The position numbers and the translations under genes are program-made. 64,000 bases of DNA, taken from contig NC_081154.1 of NCBI RefSeq assembly GCF_958295425.1, positions 62,001 to 126,000 of the forward strand, written 5' to 3'. Positions 36,987 through 46,539 of the stretch are shown piece after piece. Below the pieces are notes generated by a model. The model was not told where the DNA came from. It ran no database searches and was given only the letters and a program-made list of their open reading frames with translations. The first letter of the stretch is position 1. The number at the start of each line of letters is the position of its first letter. This stretch comes from Solea solea (Eukaryota > Chordata > Actinopteri > Pleuronectiformes > Soleidae).

Positions 36987-39900
36987 ATGGAGGAGGGGCT
37001 GCTTCAGGCTTTGAAAAGGCAGAGAAAAAAAGAGGGTGGTGTGTGTGTGTGTGTGTGTGTGTGTGACAGTAGATTATATTTACTGACGTGAAGGAAAAAC
37101 ACTGCGACACAAACAACAACAACAACAGGGGGAAAAAAGGGAAATTAATAAAAAATTACAGGTGTGTTTTTATAACGAGCTGATCAAATTGAATCAATAT
37201 TAATCAAAATGAATCAATATAAATCTAAATGAATCAATATTAATTGATTCTGATCGATCAGGTGAGAGATCGTTTGAACAGATTCATTTTTAATAATGAG
37301 ATTCAAAAAATAAAAATCGTTCATTGGACTGATTTATGAACAGGAGGAACTGATGATTCTCTGCCCCCTGGTGGACTCTGCTGTTACTGCAGCTGTTCAA
37401 ATTAAATCACGTGATTATTTATGTGTTAAGGTGTTGATTTAATTTAACGACAACAGTGGTGATTTAAATATTGTGATAATATCGTGTGGTGATTTAAATA
37501 TTGTGATAATATCGTATTGTGGTTTTAAAATCGTGATAATATCATATTGTGATTTAAATATCGTGAATATTTCATGTCGTGATTTAAAAATCGTGATAAT
37601 ATCGTGTGGGGATTTAAATATCGTGATAATAACAGACACTGTGTCACGACTCCTGCTATGACAGACGCTCTGAATTGCGATGTTTCTGACAGATATTCCG
37701 ATACAACTGTATGTGTGGAAAATAAAAGGGTTAGTTCGTGGAATCGTCTGTGTGAACGTGCAGCTGCAGGAGGAGTTACAGCTCCACCCCCTGCCCCTCC
37801 CCCTCCCTCCCCTGCAGGATGTTGTGACAAACGATTAACGTGTCAGCTTCCTGTCAGCGTCCTGTCAGCCTGCAGCGCCACCGGCAACAGCTGCTGCTGC
37901 TCATTGGCTCACAGCTGTTTCCATGGTTACCCTTAAAGAGCAACAGGTGAAGGGGAGGGGGTGAATGAGGGGGCGGGGACATCAGTGAATCACACAAATC
38001 AGTAAAACGATAATTTAGTTTGAGATTGTGTGATTATGGATTATTAGTCAGATTAACAGAGCCGGTGGGGCGATGTCACAGTGACCTTTGACCTCTGACC
38101 AGTTTTTACAAGAGAAGTAGAGAGAGAGAGAGAGACAGAGAGAGAAACTCAAGTCAGGACTAAAACACTCAGAGCTGCACTTATTGTGTGTGTGTGCGTG
38201 TGTGTGTGTGTCACATGATGTGCCGCTGTAAACGTCTTCAGAGGAGCTGCAGCCTTTTCTGCCTCCTCTCATCACCATGGCAACGCATAGCCAGAGGCCA
38301 TTATTCTTAATGGCTACCTAGGGCCCCTCACGAGTGTGTGAGTGTGTGTGTGTGTGTGTGTGATATCACAGTTGCTGCTGAGTGACACAATCATCTACAC
38401 ACTCTAACAATTTCACTTCAATAAAACCACATGAGGTGAAGTCTAACACTCTGATTGGACTGAGTGTATGTGTGTGTGCACGCGCGTGTGTGCGTGCATG
38501 TAAAAAAATCACAGCATTAAAAGACATCAATGTTCTCCACAATCTGACGTTACTGTTACGTGGGATCGAACCTAACGCTCGACTTCCTACACAACTCTGA
38601 GGACAACGAGGACAAGAGGTCGAGGATAGGAGGTTGAGGACAGTAGCTCGAGGACAAGAGGTTGAGGACAGTAGCTTGAGGACAAGAGGTCGAGGACAGG
38701 AGGTTGAGGACAGTAGCTCGAGGACAAGAGGTCGAGGACAAGAGGTTGAGGACAGTAGCTCGAGGACAAGAGGTCGAGGACAAGAGGTCAAGGACAGGAG
38801 TTCGATGACAGGAGCTCGAGGACAGGAGCTACAAAGTATTTGTTAAAAAGTACAAATACTTTGTTACAGTGTGTGATTCTTAGAGGACAAACTAAAGAAT
38901 GTGGACTTACTTTGTCCTGGTGTCGTATCGTCCCGTGTTTCCCGTGTTCTGTAGAAGACACAGAAGAAACAGCGCGTCTTTAACTCACTCTGTCACACCA
39001 AAGTCCACAGAGAAAATCAATGATTTTAGCAGAAAGTTCATCTCCTCCTTATTTTCACTGAAAAGCATGTGTTCACCTGAATGTGAGCACATGAAAAGCA
39101 TGTGTTCACCTGAATTTGAGCACATGCTTTTGAAAACACTCAAACAGCAGACACTTTTATCCAAAGTGACTTACAATGGAATTGAGTACAATCAGCCAGG
39201 GGTGGAGTCGGTACCGGTCTTAACCACTGAGCCACTCTACCCCTCTCCCGCCACTCTCACTGTTGTCTCACTGTTGTCTCACTGTTGTCTCACTGCATGT
39301 CACTGTTGTCTCACTGCATGTCACTGTTGTCTCACTGCATGTCACTGTTGTCTCACTGCGTCTATTTTCCATCAGCGGAGATGACGGCAGGACGCCTGCG
39401 TCGCCGTGGAGACGCCAAACTGCTTCCTTTTCTCTTATTTACTGAGACAATGAAGCGAAGGACGGCGGGGACGGACAGTCCATCTGTCCGAGGTTACTTC
39501 ATCTGTCACCATGGCAACATCGCACATTAACTTCAAATCTGACCTCAATAATTTCTGACTCAGTTTCAAAATAAAAGGCTCAGTTCCTGTTCATTCATGC
39601 TGAAGTGCAACAGCAATTTTCAAAATAAAAGTCTGATCCTGTTTGACTATGTTAACACACTGACGTCTCTGGTCTCTGATCTCTGGTCTCATGTCTCTTG
39701 TCTCCTCTGGTCGTTATCCCCTGAGGTCTCTGTCCTCTTTCCTCTGTGGTCTGGTCTCTGTCCACTGTCCCCTGTAGTTTCCGTCCTCTGGTCTCTGTCC
39801 CCTCTGTCTCTGTCCCCTCTGTGGTCTTTGTCCTCTGGTCTCTGTCCCATAGTTTAACTTGATGTATAGATGAGAATGAAGTTGGACTCACATGGAGGGG

Positions 39901-40648
39901 GCGGAGCTTCTTCCTCAGGTGTTCTCCGCTCGCCGGCTGCAGCAGTCGCTCGTCAACAGAAGCCGTTTTCCTTAAGGTCGACCGCTCGCTGCCGCACGCC
40001 GCCAATGCCCCGCCCACCCCTGCTCTGGGGAGGCTCCTCGCACCGCCACCTTGTACGGCTGCTGCGCTCACCGCCGACCCCGGGGACGGATCAGGTGACC
40101 AGAGGTCACGCTGCACCGAAGACGCTGGACGAGAGAAACCAGGGACACACACACAGAGCATCCATCTTGTTCTGCTGCTGGTGTCATGTGTCCATCCATT
40201 CACTCACTCACCGTGTGTGTGTGTGTGTGTGTGTGTGTGAGATCAGGTGTCAGCTGACTACCTGAGCTGCTACATTAAAACTACATGAGATGAAACACAC
40301 GGATCTTAAAGGCAGAGTTTTCAATTATTCCACTTGTTCCAGTTATACTCAGAAGTCAGAATTTCCTTTTGAAGCAACTCGAAAAGTTGGATTCCAAGAT
40401 GGCTGCCTGTTACGACCAGGCCTAGGGGAAAACCTGATCACAACATGAATCATGAGAAACCACCAGCAACAAGTCAAACAACCTATTTAAAGGTTTGTTC
40501 AGATCGACCTGTGAGTGGTTGGAGGAAGTCCCTGCAGCTGCGATGTCCAGGCCTCTTATTCAGACTGTGGACCAATCAGCTCCCAAGATCCACCCTGGAC
40601 TCACTCACTCAAACACACACCTGCAACCCATCTCACACTCACACGCAG

Positions 40649-40681
<33 letters not shown>

Positions 40682-43126
40682 GCAGTCACTGTCATCGGCC
40701 TTCTGTCGTGTTTGTTTCATGTCGCTACGCTGTTTGTGTCGAGGTCTCAAACAGAGACTGAGACTTTTATTTTGAAAACTGTGAGGTTGAACATCCTGTT
40801 CTTTCTGGTGTTTAAAGGCCACCATACTTTTCTTTTGTCTCACCACTAGATGTCACTGCAGCTTTAGGAGAACGCTGAAATGACCACGACAACAAAAACT
40901 CACAACAACAACACGACAATAGAATAAAGAACGTCAGTGTAATCCGTAGTAATCTGTAGTAATCTGCAGTAGGAAACAATCAATCCCTTCATCATTGATG
41001 AAAGTGATGAGTTCAATGTTATTTGTTACTTCATCATTAAAGTAAATGATGGTTTCAAAGTTAAACATTAATCCATTTAATTCACTTTCTTCTCATGTGA
41101 ACATCAGGCTGGAGTCACAGCTCCCTCTGGTGGTGAAGTCATATTTATGTTTCTGCAGTGGAGCCACAATCATTATATCATCAGAAATAAAAGAATGAAT
41201 GAATGAATCAGTCTTTTTAAATGAATGCATAAAAGTATCTTTAAGTTAATGAATAAATTAATAAATAAATACAAATGTCTTTTTAGATGGATGAATGAAT
41301 AAGTCTTTTTAAATAAATGAATGATTGAAAGTCTTTAAATTAATGAATAAATGTCCAATGAATGAATGAATAAAAGTATTTGAAATGAATAAAAGTCTTA
41401 TTAAATAAATGAATGAATGAATAAAAGCCTTTTTAAATGAATGAATGAATAAAAGTATTTTTGAATGAATGAATAAGTCGTTTTGAATGAATGAAGGAAT
41501 AAGTCTTATTAAATGAATGAATGAATGAATAAGTCTTATTAAATGAATGAATGAATAAAAGTCTTATTAAAGAGATCACATTATATATGTTATTTGGTTT
41601 TTTTTTAAAAATCACTTCACAACATCCCATAGATAAGAGACAACGCTCTAATCTGCTCAACAGGAAGCTCATTATCATTCTCCACAAGGGTGGAGCAACA
41701 GGACAGGAAGTCAAGTGTAAACACTGTCTATCTCTCTGTGTTTGTGTGTGTGTGTGTGCGTGTGTGCGAAACAGTCCTCACATGATGGCACGTCCACCTC
41801 TTCAAATGTCCTCTGATTCACCGGTCACACGACCACAGAACTACACAGGGATTATATAAACTACAGAGAGGCTTTTATTTTGAAAACTGTCCAGTTGTGT
41901 ATTAGCATAGACAATCTGAGACTTTTATTGAGAAAATCTATTAACGTAGACAAACAGAAACTGAGACTTTTATTTTGAAAATGTATTAATGTGGACAAAC
42001 AGAAACTGAGACTTATTTTGAAAATGTATTAATGTGGACAAAAAAACTGACTTTTATTTTGAAAATGTATTAATGTGGACAAACAGAAACTGAGACTTAT
42101 TTTGAAAACGTATTAATGTGGACAAAAAGAAACTGAGACTTTTATTTTGAAAATGTATTAATGTGGACAAACAGAAACTGAGTCTTTTATTTTGAAAGTG
42201 TATTAATGTGGACAAACAGAAACTGAGACTTTTATTGAGAAAAACCACAATATTCTGTTTTAGCATGAAAGAAAATAACAAACACTTTCATATTGAAAAC
42301 TGCCGGGTTGTGTTGTAGTGTAGATGAACATAAAAGGACATTTAGAAACATTCTGTTTCAGTGTAGAAACTAACACTGGAAAACTGTGCTTTTGTCTTTT
42401 AGTGTGGACAAACTGAAACTAAGACTTCTGAAATCTGCTTTAGCGTGTACGAGTAAAGTAACACTTTTATTTTGAAAACTGTGATTCTGCCTTAGCGTGG
42501 ATGAGTAAAGTAACACTTTTATTTTGAAACTGGGATCCTGTCTTAGCGTGGACATGTAAAGTAACACTTTTATTTTGCAAACTGTGATTCTGCCTTAGCA
42601 TGGACGCATAAAGTAACACTTTTATTTTGAAAACTGGGATTCTGCCTTAGTGTGGACGCGTAAAGTAAGACAGGATGTGCTCATGCTCTGAGGACACGTC
42701 CCCCCTCGCTGTGTATCGTGTGTCCTCACCTGCACAGTTCCAGTGTAGTCCTCCGGGACTCGCCGCGAGCCGTCGCCGTTTCCTGATGCCGCTCTGGGAG
42801 GCGGAGTCTCTCGCTGGCACAGGGACATCAGTGGGGGTAGAGGAGAGGAGGGGGAGGTGAGGTGTGGACACAAATGGCGTCCCTTTCCCCAGAGATGGAG
42901 TGAAGGAGGTGAAGTCATTCAGGGACAACCTGCAGGGGTCAGTGATGTAAAAGACGGGCTGAACCATGTTGTCGCAATATTAAGTCATTTTTAAGGAGAC
43001 AAATTAAACACCGAATCATTGTAGATGGAGTTAGAAGAGTTTATCACTTGCATAGAAAAGTACACAATATATCCACTCACTCTCCTCCCACACCAAACCT
43101 CATAGAGAAAACCAGCGATTTTAACA

Positions 43127-43161
<35 letters not shown>

Positions 43162-44742
43162 TTGTTGATCCACTGCTGCCTCCATCACTAGGTTCACATG
43201 TCTGATTTTGTCTCTTCGCGATCATGTGACGTAGTTAAAGACGATCATGTGACGTAGATAAAGACGCGATCATGTGACGCAGATAAAGACGCGATCATGT
43301 GACGCAGATAAAGACAATCATGTGACGTAGATAAAGACGCAATCATGTAACGTAGAGAAAGACGCGATCATGTGACGCAGATAAAGACAATCATGTGACG
43401 TAGATAAAGACGCAATCATGTAACGTAGAGAAAGACGCGATCATGTGACGCAGATAAAGACGCGATCATGTGACGCAGTTAAAGACACGATCATTTGACG
43501 TAAAGGCGCGATCATGTGACGTAGATAGAGACGAGATCATGTGACGCAGATAGAGACGCGATCATGTGACATAGATAAAGACGAGATCGTGTGACAGATA
43601 AAGACGAGATCGTGTGACGCAGATAGAGACGCGATCATGTGACAAAGACGAGATCATGTGACGCAGTTAAAGAAGCGATCATTTAACATAGATAAAGACG
43701 CGATCATGTGATGCAGATAGAGATGCGATCATGTGATGCAGATAGAGATGCGATCATGTGACATAGATAAAGACGAGATCGTGTGACGCAGATAGAGACG
43801 CGATCATGTGACGTAGATAGAGACGCGATCATGTGACGTGGATAAAGACGATCATGTGACGGAGATAAAGACGATCATGTGACGTAGATAATGACGATCA
43901 TGTGACGTAGATACAGACGCGATCATGTGACGTAGATAAAGACGAGATCATGTGACGTAGATAAAGACGAGATCATGTGACGTAGATAAAGACGATCATG
44001 TGACGAGATTAAGACGATCATGTGACGGAGATAAAGACGATCATGTGACGGAGATAAAGACGATCATGTGACAGAGAGATCAGAGACTCAAATCTTTTGT
44101 TAAGTGTCTTCACTCACACCGTGTTATTTCAGTTTCTATGTCTGTCCCTCTGTATGTCTGTCGCCACAGACAGCGCCAACTATGTGTTATGACACTTATC
44201 TTGAACCATCTGTTTATAGTTGCACGTCCATGAAGCTCCTGAGAATTCAAACATTCTTCAATTTCCCTTTAATTTATGTGTGTGTGTGTGTGTGTGTGTG
44301 TGGGTGTTCTATACATCCATTATGGCTGCCCTTCCTTACATGAGCTCTACAAACACCAGTGTTTCCCCTCAAACCTTCTGCAGTCTCTGCCTTATCTTCC
44401 CGCCTCTAAGGGCCGTCGTCATGGCGACACACAGACAAACTGACAGAGGAACAATGTTCTCACTGCGGGGGCAGAGGGCGGAGCTCTGCAGGGGCAGAGG
44501 GCGGAGCTCTGTGAACTGACCACAACTCAAACTCATCTTTTTTTGGGTAAGTGGAGGCGGAGTCACTCTGTGTAAACATCAGAACAGAGGCAGAGCCGGT
44601 GGTCGCCGCAGCAGCCATCTTCTATAGTAACAGTGAAACGGAGCCAGAGTGAAAACCACGTCAAACAAACAGCAGAGAGGCCTCGAGTCTGACTCTTCCA
44701 CTGTCCTCAAACACATCACAGTCGCACACTGTCATTTAATGT

Positions 44743-44774
<32 letters not shown>

Positions 44775-46050
44775 ACCAGATTCTTCCCCAGATGAAAATA
44801 ATCCTGAGAAAATCACAGAGGTTTTTTTTTTTAATAGTAACACACACAGTGAGCGCCCCCTGCTGCATTGAATCATTCTACATAAGTGAACTATTTAAAC
44901 TTTAAACATACTTTAAGCAAAGGTTGTGCTTTATAGAGGCGGCCATTTTGTGCCACTATGGTACGACAGCATGTTTAAATGCAGCCACAGTGTGTGGAGT
45001 TTGTGGTAGTTCACCTTCACAACAGATAATAAAGTTTAAGTCTGCGATGTCTTCAGAACACGTTCACGTGTTAACCACTCACTCTCCCACACACACACAC
45101 TGCTGCCTCCATCACTAAGTTCAAATGTCTGATTTTAGTAAATTCAGCATTTGAAATATTTCATTTAGACTTAACTCAGTGACACAAAGTGACCACACAA
45201 GGCAGCAGAGGACCAGCAGCTCACTGGTTTTCTCTGTGAGGTTTGGTGCGGGTTAAATACAGACAAACATACCATCAGGTGACGTTTACCTGAACTGAGC
45301 ATCTCTCTCTCCTGGTTCGCTGCAGGTGGAGCGTCGGGAGGAGGACGAGGAGATGGGAGGAGAATTGAAGGAGTGTGAGGAAGAGGAGGAGGAAGAGGAG
45401 GTGTGGGTGGACTCCGGAGCCCGGGGCAGCAGCAGTGAGGACGGCATACACAGCCATGTTTCCAGGTCAGAGAACTTTGAGTAGCTCAGCATCTCCAGGA
45501 CACTGAAGGACGACAGACACAGCAGGTACACTTCAGGATTAAACCTGGATTATGGACTTTTAAATTCAGGATAAAAAAACAGGGATTATAGAGTTTTAAC
45601 TTTAGGATTCAATCCCTCAATCATGGATTTTTAATTTCAGGATTAAACCTGGGAAGATGATTGTTGTAATGTAAGGATTAAACACTGGATCATGCTTCTT
45701 TAATTTTAGGATGAATCCAGGGATTATAGAGTTTTAACTTCAGGAATAAACCGTACATTGTTGAGCTTTAATTTCAGAGATAATCCAGGAATTATAGATT
45801 TTTAGGAATAAACTGGGGTTTCAACCTGCAAACATGGATTTTTAATTTCAGGATTAAAACCTGGATTATGGATTTTTAATTTGAGGAAGAATACTCTGGG
45901 GAATCTGCTGTGTTAGTGGATTAATAATCCTGACCTCTCCTCTCCCAGTCCAGGCAACTCATCTTTCTCGTCAGCTGTTTGGAAAACACACGACGTCCTG
46001 GAATCTCGCAGCGACAACAACACGCAGGGATTTTCAGAATCCAACGACAT
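16297..46050 (-). CDS. ankfn1: Ankyrin-repeat and fibronectin type III domain protein ANKFN1
   Basis: This is the vertebrate relative of fly wide awake/banderuola, linked there to sleep timing and cell polarity and in mouse to vestibular and circadian phenotypes. Twenty-four coding exons with AG/GT borders join in phase: 46050-45935, 45502-45290, 42929-42730, 40124-39892, 38948-38911, 36267-36136, 35789-35594, 35180-34970, 32309-32115, 31591-31478, 31383-31286, 26737-26647, 24560-24453, 24240-24141, 23114-22982, 22861-22745, 22221-22006, 21920-21754, 21573-21402, 21284-21116, 20969-20803, 17635-17416, 17333-17147, 16888-16297. They total 4,185 nt (1,394 residues plus stop), longer than the roughly 760-residue human isoform I remember. 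Order: Ser-rich N-terminus, ankyrin repeats (about 377-446), FN3 (about 512-612), a conserved core around [20 protein letters not shown] (to about 682), a long helical region and a basic C-terminus. An acceptor-like CCTCCACAG precedes the first ATG, implying an upstream 5' UTR exon. Confidence 0.93.
17971..18457. mobile_element. Tc1/mariner-type MITE
   Basis: Terminal inverted repeats are CAGTACTGTGCCAAAGTTTT on the left and the complement of CTAAAACTTTTGCACAGTAC on the right. The element is about 490 bp, has no coding capacity and sits between TA-rich microsatellites, as expected for TA-targeting elements. It lies in ANKFN1 intron 21. Confidence 0.75.
18463..18563. repeat. (TA)n microsatellite
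   Basis: About 45 TA dinucleotides with few interruptions adjoin the Tc1-like MITE. Confidence 0.95.
18780..20540 (+). mobile_element. Internally deleted non-LTR retrotransposon (endonuclease retained, RT missing)
   Basis: The plus-strand frames encode [28 protein letters not shown], then after one stop [34 protein letters not shown] and [10 protein letters not shown]. This is the order of an apurinic endonuclease domain of an L2/CR1/Rex-type LINE. After the linker ([20 protein letters not shown]) the sequence jumps at about 20380 to a LINE 3' UTR and an ATT-repeat tail. The whole reverse transcriptase is absent. The element lies antisense in ANKFN1 intron 21. Confidence 0.8.
20541..20576. 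repeat. (CA)n microsatellite after the LINE tail
   Basis: A clean CA run directly follows the ATT-rich LINE tail. Confidence 0.95.
21293..21342. repeat. (CA)n microsatellite beside ANKFN1 exon 20
   Basis: A long CA run begins only 9 bp upstream, in transcript sense, of the exon 20 start at 21284. On the transcript it is a (GU)n tract that takes the place of the pyrimidine tract. Confidence 0.9.
22260..22720. repeat. Degenerate TCTGGATTNAGTCTGA repeat, ANKFN1 intron 16
   Basis: Many imperfect copies of 'gattctggattgagtctga' fill the intron between exons 16 and 17. There is no coding content. Confidence 0.6.
23239..24057 (-). mobile_element. Kolobok-like DNA transposon copy 3 with the best-preserved THAP exon
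   Basis: The left end is TTAA|AGGAGACATATTATACCC. The body is collinear with the copy at 5221 but lacks its nested palindrome. It is cut off at 24057, where a TA-rich microsatellite takes over. On the minus strand at about 23780-23960 a THAP zinc finger is recognisable: CAVGGC gives the first two ligands and CSHH the last two, with [10 protein letters not shown] and VSKRVF between. The element lies in ANKFN1 intron 14. Confidence 0.72.
24905..26445. repeat. 21-bp minisatellite array, about 1.5 kb
   Basis: Some 70-75 units resemble CTGTTTTATGTCTCTTACTG. A common variant has TTTTTGTTTCTTACTGG. The array fills most of ANKFN1 intron 12. Its open frames, rich in Ser-Leu-Thr and Phe-Met, are artefacts of the repeat. 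Confidence 0.95.
26647..26737 (-). CDS. ankfn1: ANKFN1 exon 12 (second half of the FN3 domain)
   Basis: This 91-nt exon encodes [20 protein letters not shown], the conserved F and G strand region of a fibronectin type III fold. Exons 10 (31591-31478) and 11 (31383-31286) supply the first half. The exon is sandwiched between a 1.5-kb and a 2.0-kb minisatellite. Confidence 0.9.
26745..28765. repeat. About 43-bp minisatellite array, about 2.0 kb, with higher-order structure
   Basis: Units combine GTTAGAGACAAAGACTGGGA with an ACATAAAAAACACAACAACA linker, about 45 copies. Variant strings recur in blocks: CATAAACAAC occurs at 27215, 27781 and 28100. The array fills the exon-12-proximal part of ANKFN1 intron 11. 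On the minus strand it reads as repetitive Ser-Leu-Cys frames that are not genes. Confidence 0.95.
28836..30920 (-). mobile_element. Second internally deleted non-LTR retrotransposon
   Basis: Read on the minus strand, the 5' part encodes a Lys/Arg-rich leader and then [41 protein letters not shown] and [11 protein letters not shown], which are endonuclease-domain landmarks. The 3' end carries the tail 'ataaagttgaatctgaatct' at about 28836-28860. Between them a short linker occurs but no reverse transcriptase. Frames are interrupted. It lies in ANKFN1 intron 11. Confidence 0.75.
30935..31110. repeat. 31-bp minisatellite
   Basis: Five to six units of ACAGAGACACAGGAGTGAAG plus ACATTTGACGT lie beside ANKFN1 exon 11. 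Confidence 0.85.
31800..31930. repeat. GACACAGGACACATGGAGAC minisatellite
   Basis: About six imperfect 20-22 bp units lie in ANKFN1 intron 9. Confidence 0.75.
32638..32700. repeat. (CA)n microsatellite
   Basis: A nearly pure CA run of about 60 bases. Confidence 0.97.
33061..33160. repeat. Compound (CA)n microsatellite
   Basis: Two CA runs are separated by GAGACAGACAGA. Confidence 0.95.
33640..34560 (+). pseudogene. LTR-retrotransposon gag relic with broken zinc knuckle
   Basis: The plus strand at 34072-34443 encodes [37 protein letters not shown] and [12 protein letters not shown], typical of a gag/UBN2-like capsid domain. A zinc knuckle begins [13 protein letters not shown], but its last cysteine codon is TGA (34441-34443). 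Downstream [14 protein letters not shown] resembles a second Cys/His cluster. No protease, RT or LTRs are seen. It lies in ANKFN1 intron 8. Confidence 0.7.
34970..35180 (-). CDS. ankfn1: ANKFN1 exon 8 (ankyrin repeats)
   Basis: The exon encodes [20 protein letters not shown], then [20 protein letters not shown] and [10 protein letters not shown], the typical ankyrin helix-turn-helix and TPLxxA signature. The acceptor is TGTTGCAG and the donor T|GTGAGT. Exon 9 (32309-32115) continues as a charged helix. Confidence 0.93.
36280..36332. repeat. (CA)n/(CACG)n microsatellite upstream of ANKFN1 exon 6
   Basis: The alternating CA and CACG tract begins about 13 bp from the exon 6 start (36267). The acceptor therefore has a GT-repeat instead of a pyrimidine tract. 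Confidence 0.85.
36952..37064. repeat. Paired (CA)n and (GT)n tracts
   Basis: CA runs at 36952-36984 and GT runs at 37038-37064 are inversely oriented about 55 bp apart, so they could pair as a hairpin. Confidence 0.85.
37455..37635. repeat. 28-bp minisatellite
   Basis: About six units of GTGATTTAAATATCGTGATA plus ATATCGT lie in ANKFN1 intron 5. Confidence 0.9.
38592..38835. repeat. 14-bp minisatellite
   Basis: Roughly 17 units of GAGGACAAGAGGTC with GAGGACAGTAGCTC variants lie just downstream, in transcript sense, of the ANKFN1 microexon 5. Confidence 0.9.
38911..38948 (-). CDS. ankfn1: ANKFN1 microexon 5 (38 nt)
   Basis: The reading is [12 protein letters not shown], with the last two bases joining the G of exon 6 as Lys. 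Acceptor CTTCTACAG and donor GTAAGT are both good. Phases fit exons 4 and 6 exactly, and skipping it would shift the frame. It was deduced from splice logic and family resemblance and is too short to be found as an open frame. Confidence 0.7.
38985..39065. repeat. MITE-family fragment
   Basis: The fragment contains 'cacaccaaagtccacagaga' and 'aatgattttagc', matching the arm of the palindromic element at 53.4 kb. A related fragment lies at 35235-35310. Confidence 0.5.
41190..41575. repeat. Degenerate AATGAATGAATAAAAGTCTT repeat
   Basis: Imperfect GAATGAATAAAAGTCTTTTT units form an AT-rich tract in ANKFN1 intron 3. Confidence 0.8.
41865..42665. repeat. About 45-bp minisatellite of ACTTTTATTTTGAAAA units
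   Basis: About 16 units combine GAGACTTTTATTTTGAAAA with TGTATTAATGTGGACAAACA. Single copies of the same core, in either orientation, occur at about 17850, 20690, 21665, 21720, 24345, 26520, 39565, 39620 and 40760. Confidence 0.9.
43070..44085. repeat. MITE fragment plus 25-bp E-box/CRE/GATA array (plus orientation)
   Basis: The MITE part is at 43070-43215 and about 34 units follow at 43218-44080. The unit core is ATCATGTGACGTAGATAAAG with a GACGCG-type junction. Variants GACGCAG, GACATAG and GACGGAG alternate. The array lies in ANKFN1 intron 2. Confidence 0.92.
45040..45260. repeat. MITE-family copy without an expanded array
   Basis: The copy contains 'cactgctgcctccatcacta', 'agttcaaatgtctgatttta' and 'ggttttctctgtgaggtttg', the landmarks of the palindromic element at 53.4 kb. 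A degenerate single unit lies at its left edge. It ends about 30 bp from ANKFN1 exon 2. Confidence 0.65.
45530..45900. repeat. Degenerate repeat in ANKFN1 intron 1
   Basis: About eight imperfect units of GGATTAAACCTGGATTATGG plus ATTTTTAATTTCA fill most of the intron between coding exons 1 and 2. Confidence 0.75.
45935..46050 (-). CDS. ankfn1: ANKFN1 first coding exon
   Basis: The exon encodes [18 protein letters not shown] and ends LPGLGEE plus AG before a GTCAGG donor. It joins exon 2 (45502-45290, [20 protein letters not shown]) in phase. A short overlapping upstream ATG (8 codons, out of frame) precedes the start. The plus strand is also open here but lacks a coherent gene. Confidence 0.75.
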
Positions 46051-46539
46051 CTTCAGCCATGTCTGTGGAGGTCAGGGCGGGGTCAGAGGTCAGGACACCA
46101 GCTCCATGACTGATAATTAATAATCAGCTGGTAACTCGTTAATTATTAGGTTAGCTGGTTAAACCTGTAGCTAACTTATCACAGCGTTACTTAAATTGAG
46201 ATAGTTTAGCTGGTCATGTTAGTTAGTCAGTTAGTTAGCTGATTTAAGTTTTTCATTTAAAGTCAGGGTCGTTGATGACCTCTGTGTTGTTGTTTTTTAG
46301 CGAGCACATTAGCAGTATTAGCATTTACTTTGTATAGTAAACAGAGGCTCATGTTAGCGACTATCATGTTAGCAAGCATCATGTTAGCAAGTGTCATGTT
46401 TGCGAGCTAGTTAATATGAGCCGACAGGTAACTTTAAACAGCTAGCTAGTTAATTAGCTGGACGCCTGAAAACATGACACCATGTTTTGCTGGTAACATA
46501 GCCTTATTTAGCATTAGTTGTTAAACTGGTTAGTTCATA

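Noticed and set aside
45286..45482. Plus-strand acidic frame ([12 protein letters not shown] onward) opposite ANKFN1 exon 2
   Set aside because: It is antisense to a Ser-rich coding stretch, which naturally yields Glu-rich antisense frames. No gene context on the plus strand.
45938..46130. Plus-strand open frame across the ANKFN1 first coding exon ([20 protein letters not shown] and onward)
   Set aside because: It looks coding at first sight, but the minus-strand reading has a start, a donor and exact phase continuity with exon 2 and the rest of ANKFN1. The plus reading has no partner exons.
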